Virus record (IMG/VR): IMGVR_UViG_3300025128_008524
Span: 1-21,728 of that record
Reading direction: 5' to 3' (one strand)
Source: a virus
Length of the DNA: 21,728 nucleotides
Positions 1-5,808 of this stretch are shown here, in pieces (position 1 is the first letter of the stretch; each line of letters begins with the position of its first letter). Both the position numbers and the translations under genes were made by a program. The notes below the pieces were generated by a model. The model did no database searches. It was not told where the DNA came from and saw only the letters and a program-made list of their open reading frames with translations.

Positions 1-723
1 TGCTATTACATCGGCACTAGACTTATCATAATATTGAATGTAGTGAGTTTTTTCTTTTTCTTGTCTACGCTCTTTCTTATCGCTATTAGGTAAAGATTGT
101 TGTGGATAATCTATCCTATTACAAAGAAAGTTAAAATGCTCTTGCAAACTTTCATACCTACCTACAAAGTTAATAAGTATTCTTAAATCTTTTGCATGCA
201 CAAACTCATATTGAGGTTTAAACCATCTAGGTAATGCTAACCCTCTTTTATGTGACAACCATAAATAACGAAGCACTTCTTCCATTTCTTTAAAGTCATG
301 GTCAACATTCAAACCATATAGCTTATTAAAATTTTCTTGTAACTTCACCTCTTCTTTAAACTTAGCCCACAGAGATACAAATCTATCCCAGGGGTTTCTA
401 ACAAAAGCAAATTTAAAGTACTCTTCAAACTTTTCACACCCGTATCCCATAGAAGCTGGTTTGGAATCTTGAGATAAGTGCTTAATAACATAATCATAAA
501 AATCTTGACCTACGTGTTGTATACCATTATCTACTTCAGCACTTTGTGCTATGTTTGGATAAAACCCATTGAGATGCCAGTCATATTTACCAAAAAAATC
601 TGAATGATCTTGAGGATGTATTCCTTCTTCGGTATCTCTATATCGCCACAAAGCATCTTGTATAGAAGAGCCACCAGTTCTAGGAATGTGTAACTGAATA
701 AATCTGTATTGTTTTGATATCAT
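1..723 (-). CDS. Sulfotransferase (Sulfotransfer_2-like), C-terminus cut by window edge
   Basis: The frame is open from the ATG at 723 to base 1, giving 241 residues with no stop. Residues 12-20 read HIPRTGGSS, the 5'-phosphosulfate-binding loop of PAPS-dependent sulfotransferases. Residues 105-119 read FAFVRNPWDRFVSLW, the 3'-phosphate-binding motif. FVGRYE at 186-191 is the usual late block of the Sulfotransfer_2 family. By family knowledge the enzyme moves sulfate from PAPS to a carbohydrate or other hydroxyl acceptor; the acceptor here is unknown. Family proteins are usually only slightly longer than this, so perhaps a few dozen residues are missing. The ATG overlaps the TGA of the upstream gene (ATGA), which suggests coupled translation. 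It ends a run of glycosyltransferase-like genes, so a sulfated glycan is a reasonable guess. Confidence 0.9.
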   Translation of the reverse strand, partial: MISKQYRFIQLHIPRTGGSSIQDALWRYRDTEEGIHPQDHSDFFGKYDWHLNGFYPNIAQSAEVDNGIQHVGQDFYDYVIKHLSQDSKPASMGYGCEKFEEYFKFAFVRNPWDRFVSLWAKFKEEVKLQENFNKLYGLNVDHDFKEMEEVLRYLWLSHKRGLALPRWFKPQYEFVHAKDLRILINFVGRYESLQEHFNFLCNRIDYPQQSLPNSDKKERRQEKEKTHYIQYYDKSSADVIA

Positions 724-1613
724 AAATTTTTATTAAACTCGTATCCGCTTAAATGATCAACATGAAAATAAAATAAATCTTTACTTTTAAGACACAATGA
801 ATTAGGTGTTCTCAATAAATCATGCCCTGCGGTAGTTTCTGTAGGTTGAAACTCTATCACCCCTTCTCTACCATCTTGAAACACACTATACTTAGAGTCA
901 ATAAACTCAACTCCTTTAAAAAAGTTATGATGACATAACCAAGAGCCACCATAGGCTTGAAAATATTCGGGTGCATCAATAGCATCAATAGATGGTACAG
1001 GATTAACATAAAAATGTTCATTAAAGTCATAAACCTTTTCTATTCCTTCTATTTCTCTACCACCTACATCAACATCTACCGTAACTGGCTCATTGGCTAC
1101 CACATACTGATTGTTATTTTCTCTTAGCTGTCCATCAAATTCTACAAATCTTTCATCAGTAGTGGACGGAAAAGCTAACTTACGTAATCGGTAAGATTCG
1201 GGTGGAATTTGTTCAAAACGCTGAGGTACAAGATAAACATTATGGTTATCATCAATAGTTTTAAAAAGATTATCAACATCTTTGGCGTAAAAAACTTGAT
1301 CAGCTTCGGTGAAGTATATATACTCTTCAGATAAATCCCATGATTGAACTATTCTTGCCATGTTGGCTGGTAAAAATATAGGATCTATCCCTTTAATATG
1401 CATTATTTCTACGTGTTGATCAGGGTATCTGCCAAAAGGTTCTACTGCCTCATAATCTCTCTCACTAGAAACAGCAACCACTAGTTTAGTCATGTAAGGC
1501 TCAATACTTTCATACATTTTTTCAAAATAACGAGAAACATTATCTAGTTCTGTTTGGCGAGGCGCACTAGAAATACCACCAAAGTATGGAGTCATTGCTA
1601 AAAATTTTTTCAT
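720..1613 (-). CDS. Putative glycosyltransferase (GT-A-like), paralogue of the next gene upstream
   Basis: This 297-residue protein is a close paralogue of the gene at 1616-2533. Both start MKKFLA-TPYFGG-SSAPRQTEL and share IDPIFLPAN, YFTEADQ, YLVPQRFEQIP-type, ETTAGHDLLRTPNS and FYFHVDHLSGY blocks. The YFTEADQVFYAKD segment (about residues 100-112) sits where GT-A enzymes carry an acidic metal-binding motif, and the SWLCHHNFF segment (about 225-233) resembles the acceptor-side block of such enzymes. No family was recognised outright, so the enzymatic call is inference from fold-like pattern and context. There is no signal peptide or membrane segment, so it should be cytoplasmic. It lies between its paralogue (2-base gap) and the sulfotransferase (ATGA overlap). 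It could instead be a non-catalytic member of a glycan-modifying set. Confidence 0.7.
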   Translation of the reverse strand: MKKFLAMTPYFGGISSAPRQTELDNVSRYFEKMYESIEPYMTKLVVAVSSERDYEAVEPFGRYPDQHVEIMHIKGIDPIFLPANMARIVQSWDLSEEYIYFTEADQVFYAKDVDNLFKTIDDNHNVYLVPQRFEQIPPESYRLRKLAFPSTTDERFVEFDGQLRENNNQYVVANEPVTVDVDVGGREIEGIEKVYDFNEHFYVNPVPSIDAIDAPEYFQAYGGSWLCHHNFFKGVEFIDSKYSVFQDGREGVIEFQPTETTAGHDLLRTPNSLCLKSKDLFYFHVDHLSGYEFNKNL

Positions 1614-1615
1614 TA

Positions 1616-2533
1616 TTAACCTAGCTTTTTATTACCATCATAACCACTTAGATGGTCAACATGAAAATAAAAGAAGTTTTTACTTTTCAAACAAACTGAG
1701 TTAGGAGTTCTTAGTAAATCATGCCCTGCTGTAGTCTCTGTAGGTTGATACTCTACAACCTCTTCCATTCTTTGACCATTTGGGCCGCGATGAATTAATT
1801 TAAATCGTGCATCAATAAACTTAACTCTCATAAATAAATCACGATGGCATAAGTAAGCGGCACCATATGCCTGACCATACTCTGGAGAATCTACCCAACT
1901 ATTATTCGGTTTTGGGCAAACATAAAAGTGTTCATCATAATCATGGATTTGTTCCACAATAACTTTTTCCTCATCTGCACCACGCCGATGAACATATGTT
2001 TCCCTTGATACTGGTTCATTAGCAACGACATACTTATTATTGTTTTCCTTAAATACGCCATCAAACTCTATAAATCGGTGTGCTGTAGTATCTTGATACT
2101 TTTCTATACGTTGCTGAATATTTTCATTAGGGATTTGCTCAAATCGTTGAGGTACAATATAAATATTCTTATTATCATCAATGGTTTTATAAAGATTATT
2201 CCAGTCTTTTGCATAAAGTATTTGATCAGCTTCCGTAAAGTATACATACTCTTCGTCAAAACCTTCTTCTTGAACAAGTCTTACCGTATTTGCAGGAAGA
2301 AATATCGGGTCAATATCACGAATCTGTATTACTCTAACGTCCGGATTAAGACCAAAACCCTTTACTGTTTCATAGTCTAAATCATTATAAACCGAAACTA
2401 TTAATTTAGTCATATGAGGTTTTAAACTCTCATAAGTTTGCTCAAAATATCTTAAAACATTATTTAACTCAGTTTGTCGGGGTGCGCTAGACACCCCACC
2501 AAAATAAGGAGTAATAGCTAAAAACTTTTTCAT
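1616..2533 (-). CDS. Putative glycosyltransferase (GT-A-like), tandem paralogue
   Basis: This 305-residue protein shares its whole length with the protein of the next gene downstream. Conserved blocks are MKKFLAITPYFGG, the IDPIFLPAN stretch, YVYFTEADQ (about 97-105), NNNKYVVANEPV, ETTAGHDLLRTPNS and the terminal FYFHVDHLSGYD. The acidic EAD cluster is a candidate metal/nucleotide-sugar site. Differences concentrate in the middle, where this copy has an insertion around YVHRRGADEEKVIVE, which suggests two different donors or acceptors. A ggggaaat Shine-Dalgarno-like stretch lies just before the ATG. The function is inferred from pattern and from the neighbouring GT2-like, GT4-like and sulfotransferase genes. 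Confidence 0.7.
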   Translation of the reverse strand: MKKFLAITPYFGGVSSAPRQTELNNVLRYFEQTYESLKPHMTKLIVSVYNDLDYETVKGFGLNPDVRVIQIRDIDPIFLPANTVRLVQEEGFDEEYVYFTEADQILYAKDWNNLYKTIDDNKNIYIVPQRFEQIPNENIQQRIEKYQDTTAHRFIEFDGVFKENNNKYVVANEPVSRETYVHRRGADEEKVIVEQIHDYDEHFYVCPKPNNSWVDSPEYGQAYGAAYLCHRDLFMRVKFIDARFKLIHRGPNGQRMEEVVEYQPTETTAGHDLLRTPNSVCLKSKNFFYFHVDHLSGYDGNKKLG

Positions 2534-2544
2534 ATTTCCCCGTT

Positions 2545-2805
2545 TTATTTATATGTAATAGTCACCGTAGTGCCTGCATCACCAGCATCACTTTCCACCA
2601 CACTAATAACTTTAAAGTCTGGATTATCATCAAGATAAACTTGCGCAGCATTTTGAGCATCGTTCCTAAAGAACTCTGTAAATTCTTCTACCTTTTCTAC
2701 ATCCGAAGCCTTTGGAGTAGGTTTGGGTTCTGGTGTTGCTTTAGGTGTAGCTTGCCTTTTAACCGTACCTTCTTCTTTAACTGCTGCTGCTTTTGCTTTA
2801 GCCAT
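2545..2805 (-). CDS. Small hypothetical protein with basic Ala/Pro/Lys-rich N-terminus
   Basis: This 86-residue protein has two parts. Residues 1-33 are a low-complexity, lysine-, alanine- and proline-rich tail with PKATPEPKPTPK. Residues 34-86 look folded, with an amphipathic helix (KVEEFTEFFRNDAQNAAQVYL) followed by alternating beta-like residues (FKVISVVESD, TTVTITYK). It starts within the last codons of the GT2-like gene (8-base overlap), after an AAGGAAA ribosome-binding site. The family was not recognised. The disordered tail plus small alpha/beta domain might tether or scaffold the neighbouring glycosyltransferases, but nothing proves this. Confidence 0.75.
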   Translation of the reverse strand: MAKAKAAAVKEEGTVKRQATPKATPEPKPTPKASDVEKVEEFTEFFRNDAQNAAQVYLDDNPDFKVISVVESDAGDAGTTVTITYK

Positions 2806-3466
2806 TATTGTTTCCTTTCATTCTATCATACATTAATGTATCAATATTTTTTATTTTATCAAACTCTTCTAAGTCAGAAGTTGCGCTTATCTTAGTAAAT
2901 ATCGGTATATCATCAATTACGTAATTTGTCTTACCTGCTTCATTATTCATATGAAACAAATAATCATCACCATACCAAATACGTATGTTTTCGGGTATTT
3001 TATGGTACGATTTCTTGTGAGCAGCTATAGCCATACCAAAACCCCAATTCCTATTTGAAACGGGTTGTAGCTCTATTTCTCTATCTAATTTAGTAATATT
3101 TTCAGCATCAAATTGGTTAACCTTAATAATAGAGGCGCTACCTAATCCAACTAAGCCAATGTCTTCTGTTATCCACTCTTCTAACTTAGAAACAAAATTA
3201 TATGGTATAATAATATCATCATTAAAAATTATAAACTTATCGTAATCAGATTCTTCAACACCTAAATTCCATGAAGGATTAACATATAAGTTTTCTTCTT
3301 GTTGTAAGGTAAAAACTTTTTCATTATCATAAAAAAAATCTGTAGGCGCATTATCTATAACAATAATCTCACCCACAGATTCATCTTTTATTAACACATC
3401 AACTAAGTGGTTTGTAAACTCTTTAGTCTTCCATAACGTAGGAATTATTGCAGAAACTTTACTCAT
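2798..3466 (-). CDS. Glycosyltransferase family 2-like protein
   Basis: This 222-residue protein opens with VSAIIPTLWKTKEF (residues 4-17), a typical GT2 first strand. EIIVIDNAPTD (33-43) follows, then YVNPSWNLGV (61-70), which matches the N-x-G block of the family, and FIIFNDDIIIP (78-88), which supplies the acidic DXD-type metal-binding residues at 83-84. By family knowledge it uses a nucleotide-sugar donor, probably in the cytoplasm. It is shorter than many GT2 enzymes and lacks a membrane anchor. It starts 3 bases after the stop of the DUF2589 gene and overlaps the following small gene by 8 bases. No strong Shine-Dalgarno precedes the ATG, so translation may be coupled. Confidence 0.85.
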   Translation of the reverse strand: MSKVSAIIPTLWKTKEFTNHLVDVLIKDESVGEIIVIDNAPTDFFYDNEKVFTLQQEENLYVNPSWNLGVEESDYDKFIIFNDDIIIPYNFVSKLEEWITEDIGLVGLGSASIIKVNQFDAENITKLDREIELQPVSNRNWGFGMAIAAHKKSYHKIPENIRIWYGDDYLFHMNNEAGKTNYVIDDIPIFTKISATSDLEEFDKIKNIDTLMYDRMKGNNNG

Positions 3467-3469
3467 TCA

Positions 3470-4114
3470 CTACTGAGGGGGCGCTTCACCACCGGTAACG
3501 GTGATAGGTTCAATAATGCTAGAAAGAATCTGCGTAAACTTCGCCATACCTTCGGCGGGTTCATTCTGCTTTGCCTTAACATTAATGTGATACTTAGCAC
3601 TTTGATCAGAACTGCGTTGTGTATCCTTGCTACTAGAAACAGTACCACTCGTCTTATTCTCAGTTTGTACCGAAGTGGAAACCGAACCCTTTACGCCCCA
3701 AAAACCAAAAGAAGCTTCGGCCTTTGTATCAGTGCCTACAGAAGAAGAGCTGGTGCTTTCGCTACTATCCTTACTAGACGAACTTTCACTAGTCTTCACT
3801 TCCATCATAAAATCAATTTCCATAGTATCCAAAGTAAAGTTAGGAATAGTTACTAAGGGAAGCAAAGGCATCTGCACCTTTTGACTTAGATTAGTCATTG
3901 TGCCATCGGGTTTATTAGCCAGTCGGTCCAAATCAATATCTAACAACTTAGCTTTTCTTGAATTACTTTTACCATCACTCTCTTCAAAAGCCAGTGAATC
4001 TACAAAATCCAGCGTCACTTGAGCGAGTGCTGCTTGACCCTTGGCTGCTGAAAGCAGCGGATCTAAAATCAAACTCTCAATCGGTAAACCTACAAACGCA
4101 TCTGCAATAGCCAT
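3470..4114 (-). CDS. DUF2589-like protein, long copy
   Basis: The 214 residues match the layout I know for DUF2589. The N-terminal helix IESLILDPLLSAAKGQAALAQVTLDFVDSLAF (13-44) corresponds to the family's 'PLxAAxxAQxxLAxxTxxFI' start. The core segment MPLLPLVTIPNFTLDTMEIDFMMEVK (82-107) matches 'VPLLxxVPIPxLxIDEVxIDFxxxI'. A serine-rich, probably flexible linker (about 108-125) and a second Ser/Thr-rich stretch (about 150-168) precede a C-terminal beta/alpha piece ending EPAEGMAKFTQILSSII. A clear AGGAGAG site precedes the ATG. The biochemical role of DUF2589 is not known to me. It is paired with the related gene at 4125-4568 and shares its C-terminal E-P-x-E-G-[ML]-A-[KR] motif. Confidence 0.8.
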   Translation of the reverse strand: MAIADAFVGLPIESLILDPLLSAAKGQAALAQVTLDFVDSLAFEESDGKSNSRKAKLLDIDLDRLANKPDGTMTNLSQKVQMPLLPLVTIPNFTLDTMEIDFMMEVKTSESSSSKDSSESTSSSSVGTDTKAEASFGFWGVKGSVSTSVQTENKTSGTVSSSKDTQRSSDQSAKYHINVKAKQNEPAEGMAKFTQILSSIIEPITVTGGEAPPQ

Positions 4115-4124
4115 AACTTCTCTC

Positions 4125-4568
4125 CTAAGTCGGTATAAACTTTATAAGATTATCCTTTATACGAGCTAGCCCTTCGGGTGGCTCTTTTCCTTTAAACTTT
4201 ACTCTAATGGTAGCAAGCTCTTTGCCACCTTCCCTGTTACTAAAATCGGTAATAATCTTTCTTAACTGGCCCTGCTTCTGACCCTTACTTTTTTTATCAT
4301 TTTCACCACTGGAAAGTTTTACTTTCATCTCTACTTCTACTTCATCAATCAGTATGCCTTGATGGGGAACCAGTGAAATAGCTGGTATGTTAACGTCCTT
4401 AAGTTTTCCATCTGGCCCAGGCAACTTAACCAAAATTACTTTTGGTGTGCCATCTTTTTCAAAATAATCTTCTACTACTTCTCCAAGGTAATGAGACTCA
4501 ATTGTGTTTTGAGCTTCTACTACACTAGAATAAATACTTTGAAAAACATCATCTAATGCGCCATTCAT
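4125..4568 (-). CDS. DUF2589-like protein, short copy
   Basis: This 147-residue protein is related to the next gene downstream. It has an N-terminal helix with VVEAQNTIESHYL (16-28), a core of VNIPAISLVPHQGILIDEVEVEMKVKL (58-84) matching the DUF2589 beta segment, a lysine-rich linker, and a C-terminal VKFKGKEPPEGLARIKDNLIKFI. Compared with the long copy it lacks the serine-rich insertions. A GAGG ribosome-binding site lies 6 bases before the ATG. It is the first protein gene after the tmRNA, 97 bases downstream of the encoded CCA. The two copies probably assemble together, by analogy with tandem paralogues; that is inference. Confidence 0.75.
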   Translation of the reverse strand: MNGALDDVFQSIYSSVVEAQNTIESHYLGEVVEDYFEKDGTPKVILVKLPGPDGKLKDVNIPAISLVPHQGILIDEVEVEMKVKLSSGENDKKSKGQKQGQLRKIITDFSNREGGKELATIRVKFKGKEPPEGLARIKDNLIKFIPT

Positions 4569-4614
4569 ATAACCTCATCTTCAAAAAACTTCGTGTAAGG
4601 AAAAATTGGGGCCG

Positions 4615-4635
4615 GCCGGATTTTAGAAATCGGGC
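4615..4635. terminator. Stem-loop after the tmRNA, candidate terminator
   Basis: The plus-strand reading is GCC-G-GATTT, loop TAG, AAATC-G-GGC, giving eight base pairs around one G/G mismatch and followed at once by five T. Read on the minus strand, the direction of transcription, the same hairpin follows the tmRNA and is preceded by an A-run, with a TTTTT run 9 bases further on (4601-4605). It may end tmRNA transcription or act in both directions. The GC-rich block GGGGCCGGCCGG beside it (4608-4619) stands out in this AT-rich sequence and could extend the structure. Confidence 0.45.
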
Positions 4636-4665
4636 TTTTTGCCTCTTGACCTTAAAAACGAAAAA

Positions 4666-4951
4666 TGGTGGAGTAGCTGACATTGAAGTCAGGTCCAGCC
4701 TACATCAACGAGATCGAGATATACAAGCTTAACGTGTACTAATACTACCGACAATGCTTCTTTCTAATAACGAATAAGATAGATATGAAAGAATAAGTTA
4801 TTACTATCTATTCGGCACCAACTCTAAGCGGCTAGTGCGTATTCTGTCTGTTCTTCGGCAGATAAAAGTTTGATAAATTTTTTACGAAGTCTCTATCATT
4901 CTTCGGCTTGCCCGATTCTGGTTGTCGTACCTGTCGATACCTTTCTACCCC
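4666..4951 (-). ncRNA. ssrA: tmRNA (transfer-messenger RNA), one-piece, tag AEEQTEYALAA
   Basis: This is a complete one-piece tmRNA of 286 nt. The 5' end GGGGTAG pairs with 3' CTACTCC over seven pairs (one G-U), then A and an encoded CCA (4668-4666). The D-like segment ATCGACAGG and the block GCCGAAG...ACTTCGTAAAAA match the 5' half of E. coli ssrA. The tag frame (4859-4824) runs GCC GAA GAA CAG ACA GAA TAC GCA CTA GCC GCT TAG, encoding AEEQTEYALAA and stop, close to the E. coli tag ANDENYALAA. Pseudoknot-rich sequence follows, then GATGTAGG, GGAC and a T-arm CTGAC-TTCAAT-GTCAG. tmRNA rescues stalled ribosomes and tags nascent chains for proteolysis, with host SmpB. Oddities: the T-loop appears to be 6 rather than 7 nt, and the 5' end starts 2 bases after the upstream stop codon, implying processing from a polycistronic RNA. 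Confidence 0.97.
4824..4859 (-). other. tmRNA tag-peptide reading frame
   Basis: Eleven sense codons and a TAG encode AEEQTEYALAA. The resume codon GCC was chosen because it lies 27 nt after the CGT of the CGTAAAAA block, against 24 nt in E. coli, and because TTATCT before it resembles the UAGUC that sets the E. coli frame. The frame stays open further upstream (through KKFIKLLS), so the first codon is inferred. The terminal ALAA is a ClpXP/ClpAP-type degradation signal. Confidence 0.85.
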
Positions 4952-4952
4952 A

Positions 4953-5120
4953 TTAACCCTTAATTAATCTTTTCCCTTTGTTCTTCTTCCAATCATTTTC
5001 ACTCACTAAACTACCTGTGCCATTACAATTAGGGCAAATATCCACCTTAGTAGAATTATTAACAGGGGTTCTTATTACTTTTTCCCCCTTACAGGTAGTA
5101 CAGATTAATTTATCATTCAT
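4953..5120 (-). CDS. Small zinc-knuckle protein (DnaJ-type CxxCxG motifs)
   Basis: This 55-residue protein contains CTTCKG (7-12) and CPNCNG (29-34). They form a pair of CxxCxG motifs like one zinc site of the DnaJ cysteine-rich domain, and should bind one zinc. A lysine-rich tail follows (DWKKNKGKRLIKG). Such mini-proteins are common in phages, and their targets are usually unknown; nucleic-acid or protein binding is likely. The ATG lies one base after the stop of the basic protein gene upstream. Its TAA (4955-4953) is followed one base later by the first G of the tmRNA, so the transcript must be cut precisely to release the RNA. Confidence 0.85.
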   Translation of the reverse strand: MNDKLICTTCKGEKVIRTPVNNSTKVDICPNCNGTGSLVSENDWKKNKGKRLIKG

Positions 5121-5121
5121 T

Positions 5122-5523
5122 TTACTTTACCTTATATAACCCTCTAGCTCTACCCTTCTTGGTTGTTTTAGTAGCTTTCTTTGTAATACGAGCTTGTTTA
5201 CCCTTACGCTTAATAGCAGACTTACGTGCAATTCTTTTTGCCTGTGACGGCTTAATTTTTCTTAAATGAAGAGGTAACTTCTTCTTTCTCTTCTTAACAA
5301 CAACCAGCTTGCCACCTTTCTTACGTAATCTCTTTTTATAGCCGCCAGCACCAGGCAACATATCTTCAGTGATTTCCTTATATACTTCTTCATCTTCTGC
5401 CACCTCTGGTGCAGCAGCCAATACCTTTTTAAAAACAGGTGATTGGCTTTCTTGCATGATCCGTCTAACCTCTTCTACAACCATTTCTTTTACCAGTTGT
5501 TTAAACTCTGCTTTTGTAGCCAC
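5122..5523 (-). CDS. Highly basic protein, probably nucleic-acid binding
   Basis: This is 133 residues starting at GTG, chosen because GGAGAG lies 5 bases before it. Residues 1-25 form a likely helix (EFKQLVKEMVVEEVRRIMQ). The middle is acidic (about 40-56), and from residue 60 to the end the protein is dominated by Lys and Arg (KKRLRKKGGK, VVKKRKKKLP, RIARKSAIKRKGK and TKKATKTTKKGRAR). The basic tail resembles histone-like or DNA-condensing tails, but no family was recognised. An internal or packaged virion protein, or a nucleoid-binding protein, are both possible. The neighbouring zinc protein begins right after its stop. Confidence 0.75.
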   Translation of the reverse strand: MATKAEFKQLVKEMVVEEVRRIMQESQSPVFKKVLAAAPEVAEDEEVYKEITEDMLPGAGGYKKRLRKKGGKLVVVKKRKKKLPLHLRKIKPSQAKRIARKSAIKRKGKQARITKKATKTTKKGRARGLYKVK

Positions 5524-5535
5524 TTATTCTCTCCA

Positions 5536-5808
5536 TTACATACTATTTAATATCTTTATAAAATCCTCAACAGGATCGCCTCTCAACACAATACAATATT
5601 GTTTATTCATTCGGGCATAATAATAACCCCACTCATAAGGTTCATACCTTTTACTCATTAAATCTTCAATCTTATCTTCACCTACTGCTTGAGGCACAAC
5701 AGCAATATGTTGGTTAGGAGCATCAGCGATTTTCCAATCGCCAACGCTGCACTCACCACTATAGTTTACCTCAAAGGTATCGCCCGATATATGTATTGTC
5801 TCACTCAC
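5536..5808 (-). CDS. Hypothetical protein, 90 aa
   Basis: This soluble 90-residue protein starts at a GTG (5808-5806) inside the last codons of the glycosyltransferase gene (8-base overlap), so it probably depends on translational coupling; no strong ribosome-binding site is visible. The sequence has beta-like N-terminal strands (TIHISGDTFEVNYSGE), an aromatic stretch YEPYEWGYYYARMNKQYCIVL (about 55-75) and a C-terminal helix. I do not recognise a family. The tight link to the GT4-like gene suggests co-expression but not a shared function. Confidence 0.7.
   Translation of the reverse strand: MSETIHISGDTFEVNYSGECSVGDWKIADAPNQHIAVVPQAVGEDKIEDLMSKRYEPYEWGYYYARMNKQYCIVLRGDPVEDFIKILNSM

Noticed and set aside
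2546-2553. Minus-strand TATAAATA, a T4 late-promoter-like box before the gene at 1616-2533
   Set aside because: It encodes the last codons (Tyr-Lys-stop) of the upstream gene and lies too close to the ATG for a normal leader. A second copy near 9111-9118 is inside a gene.
3463-3648. Minus-strand 61-residue frame overlapping the long DUF2589-like gene
   Set aside because: It is an alternative frame within a well-supported gene, without its own ribosome-binding site.
4610-4617. GGCCGGCC as a cloning-site or vector remnant
   Set aside because: It is an 8-base palindrome inside natural sequence beside the tmRNA stem-loop, with no vector sequence around it.
4720-4755. Plus-strand AACGTGTACTAATACTACCG resembles the 3' end of a 23S rRNA (GTACTAAT)
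   Set aside because: No other 23S landmark is present, and the stretch is the reverse of the tmRNA pseudoknot region.
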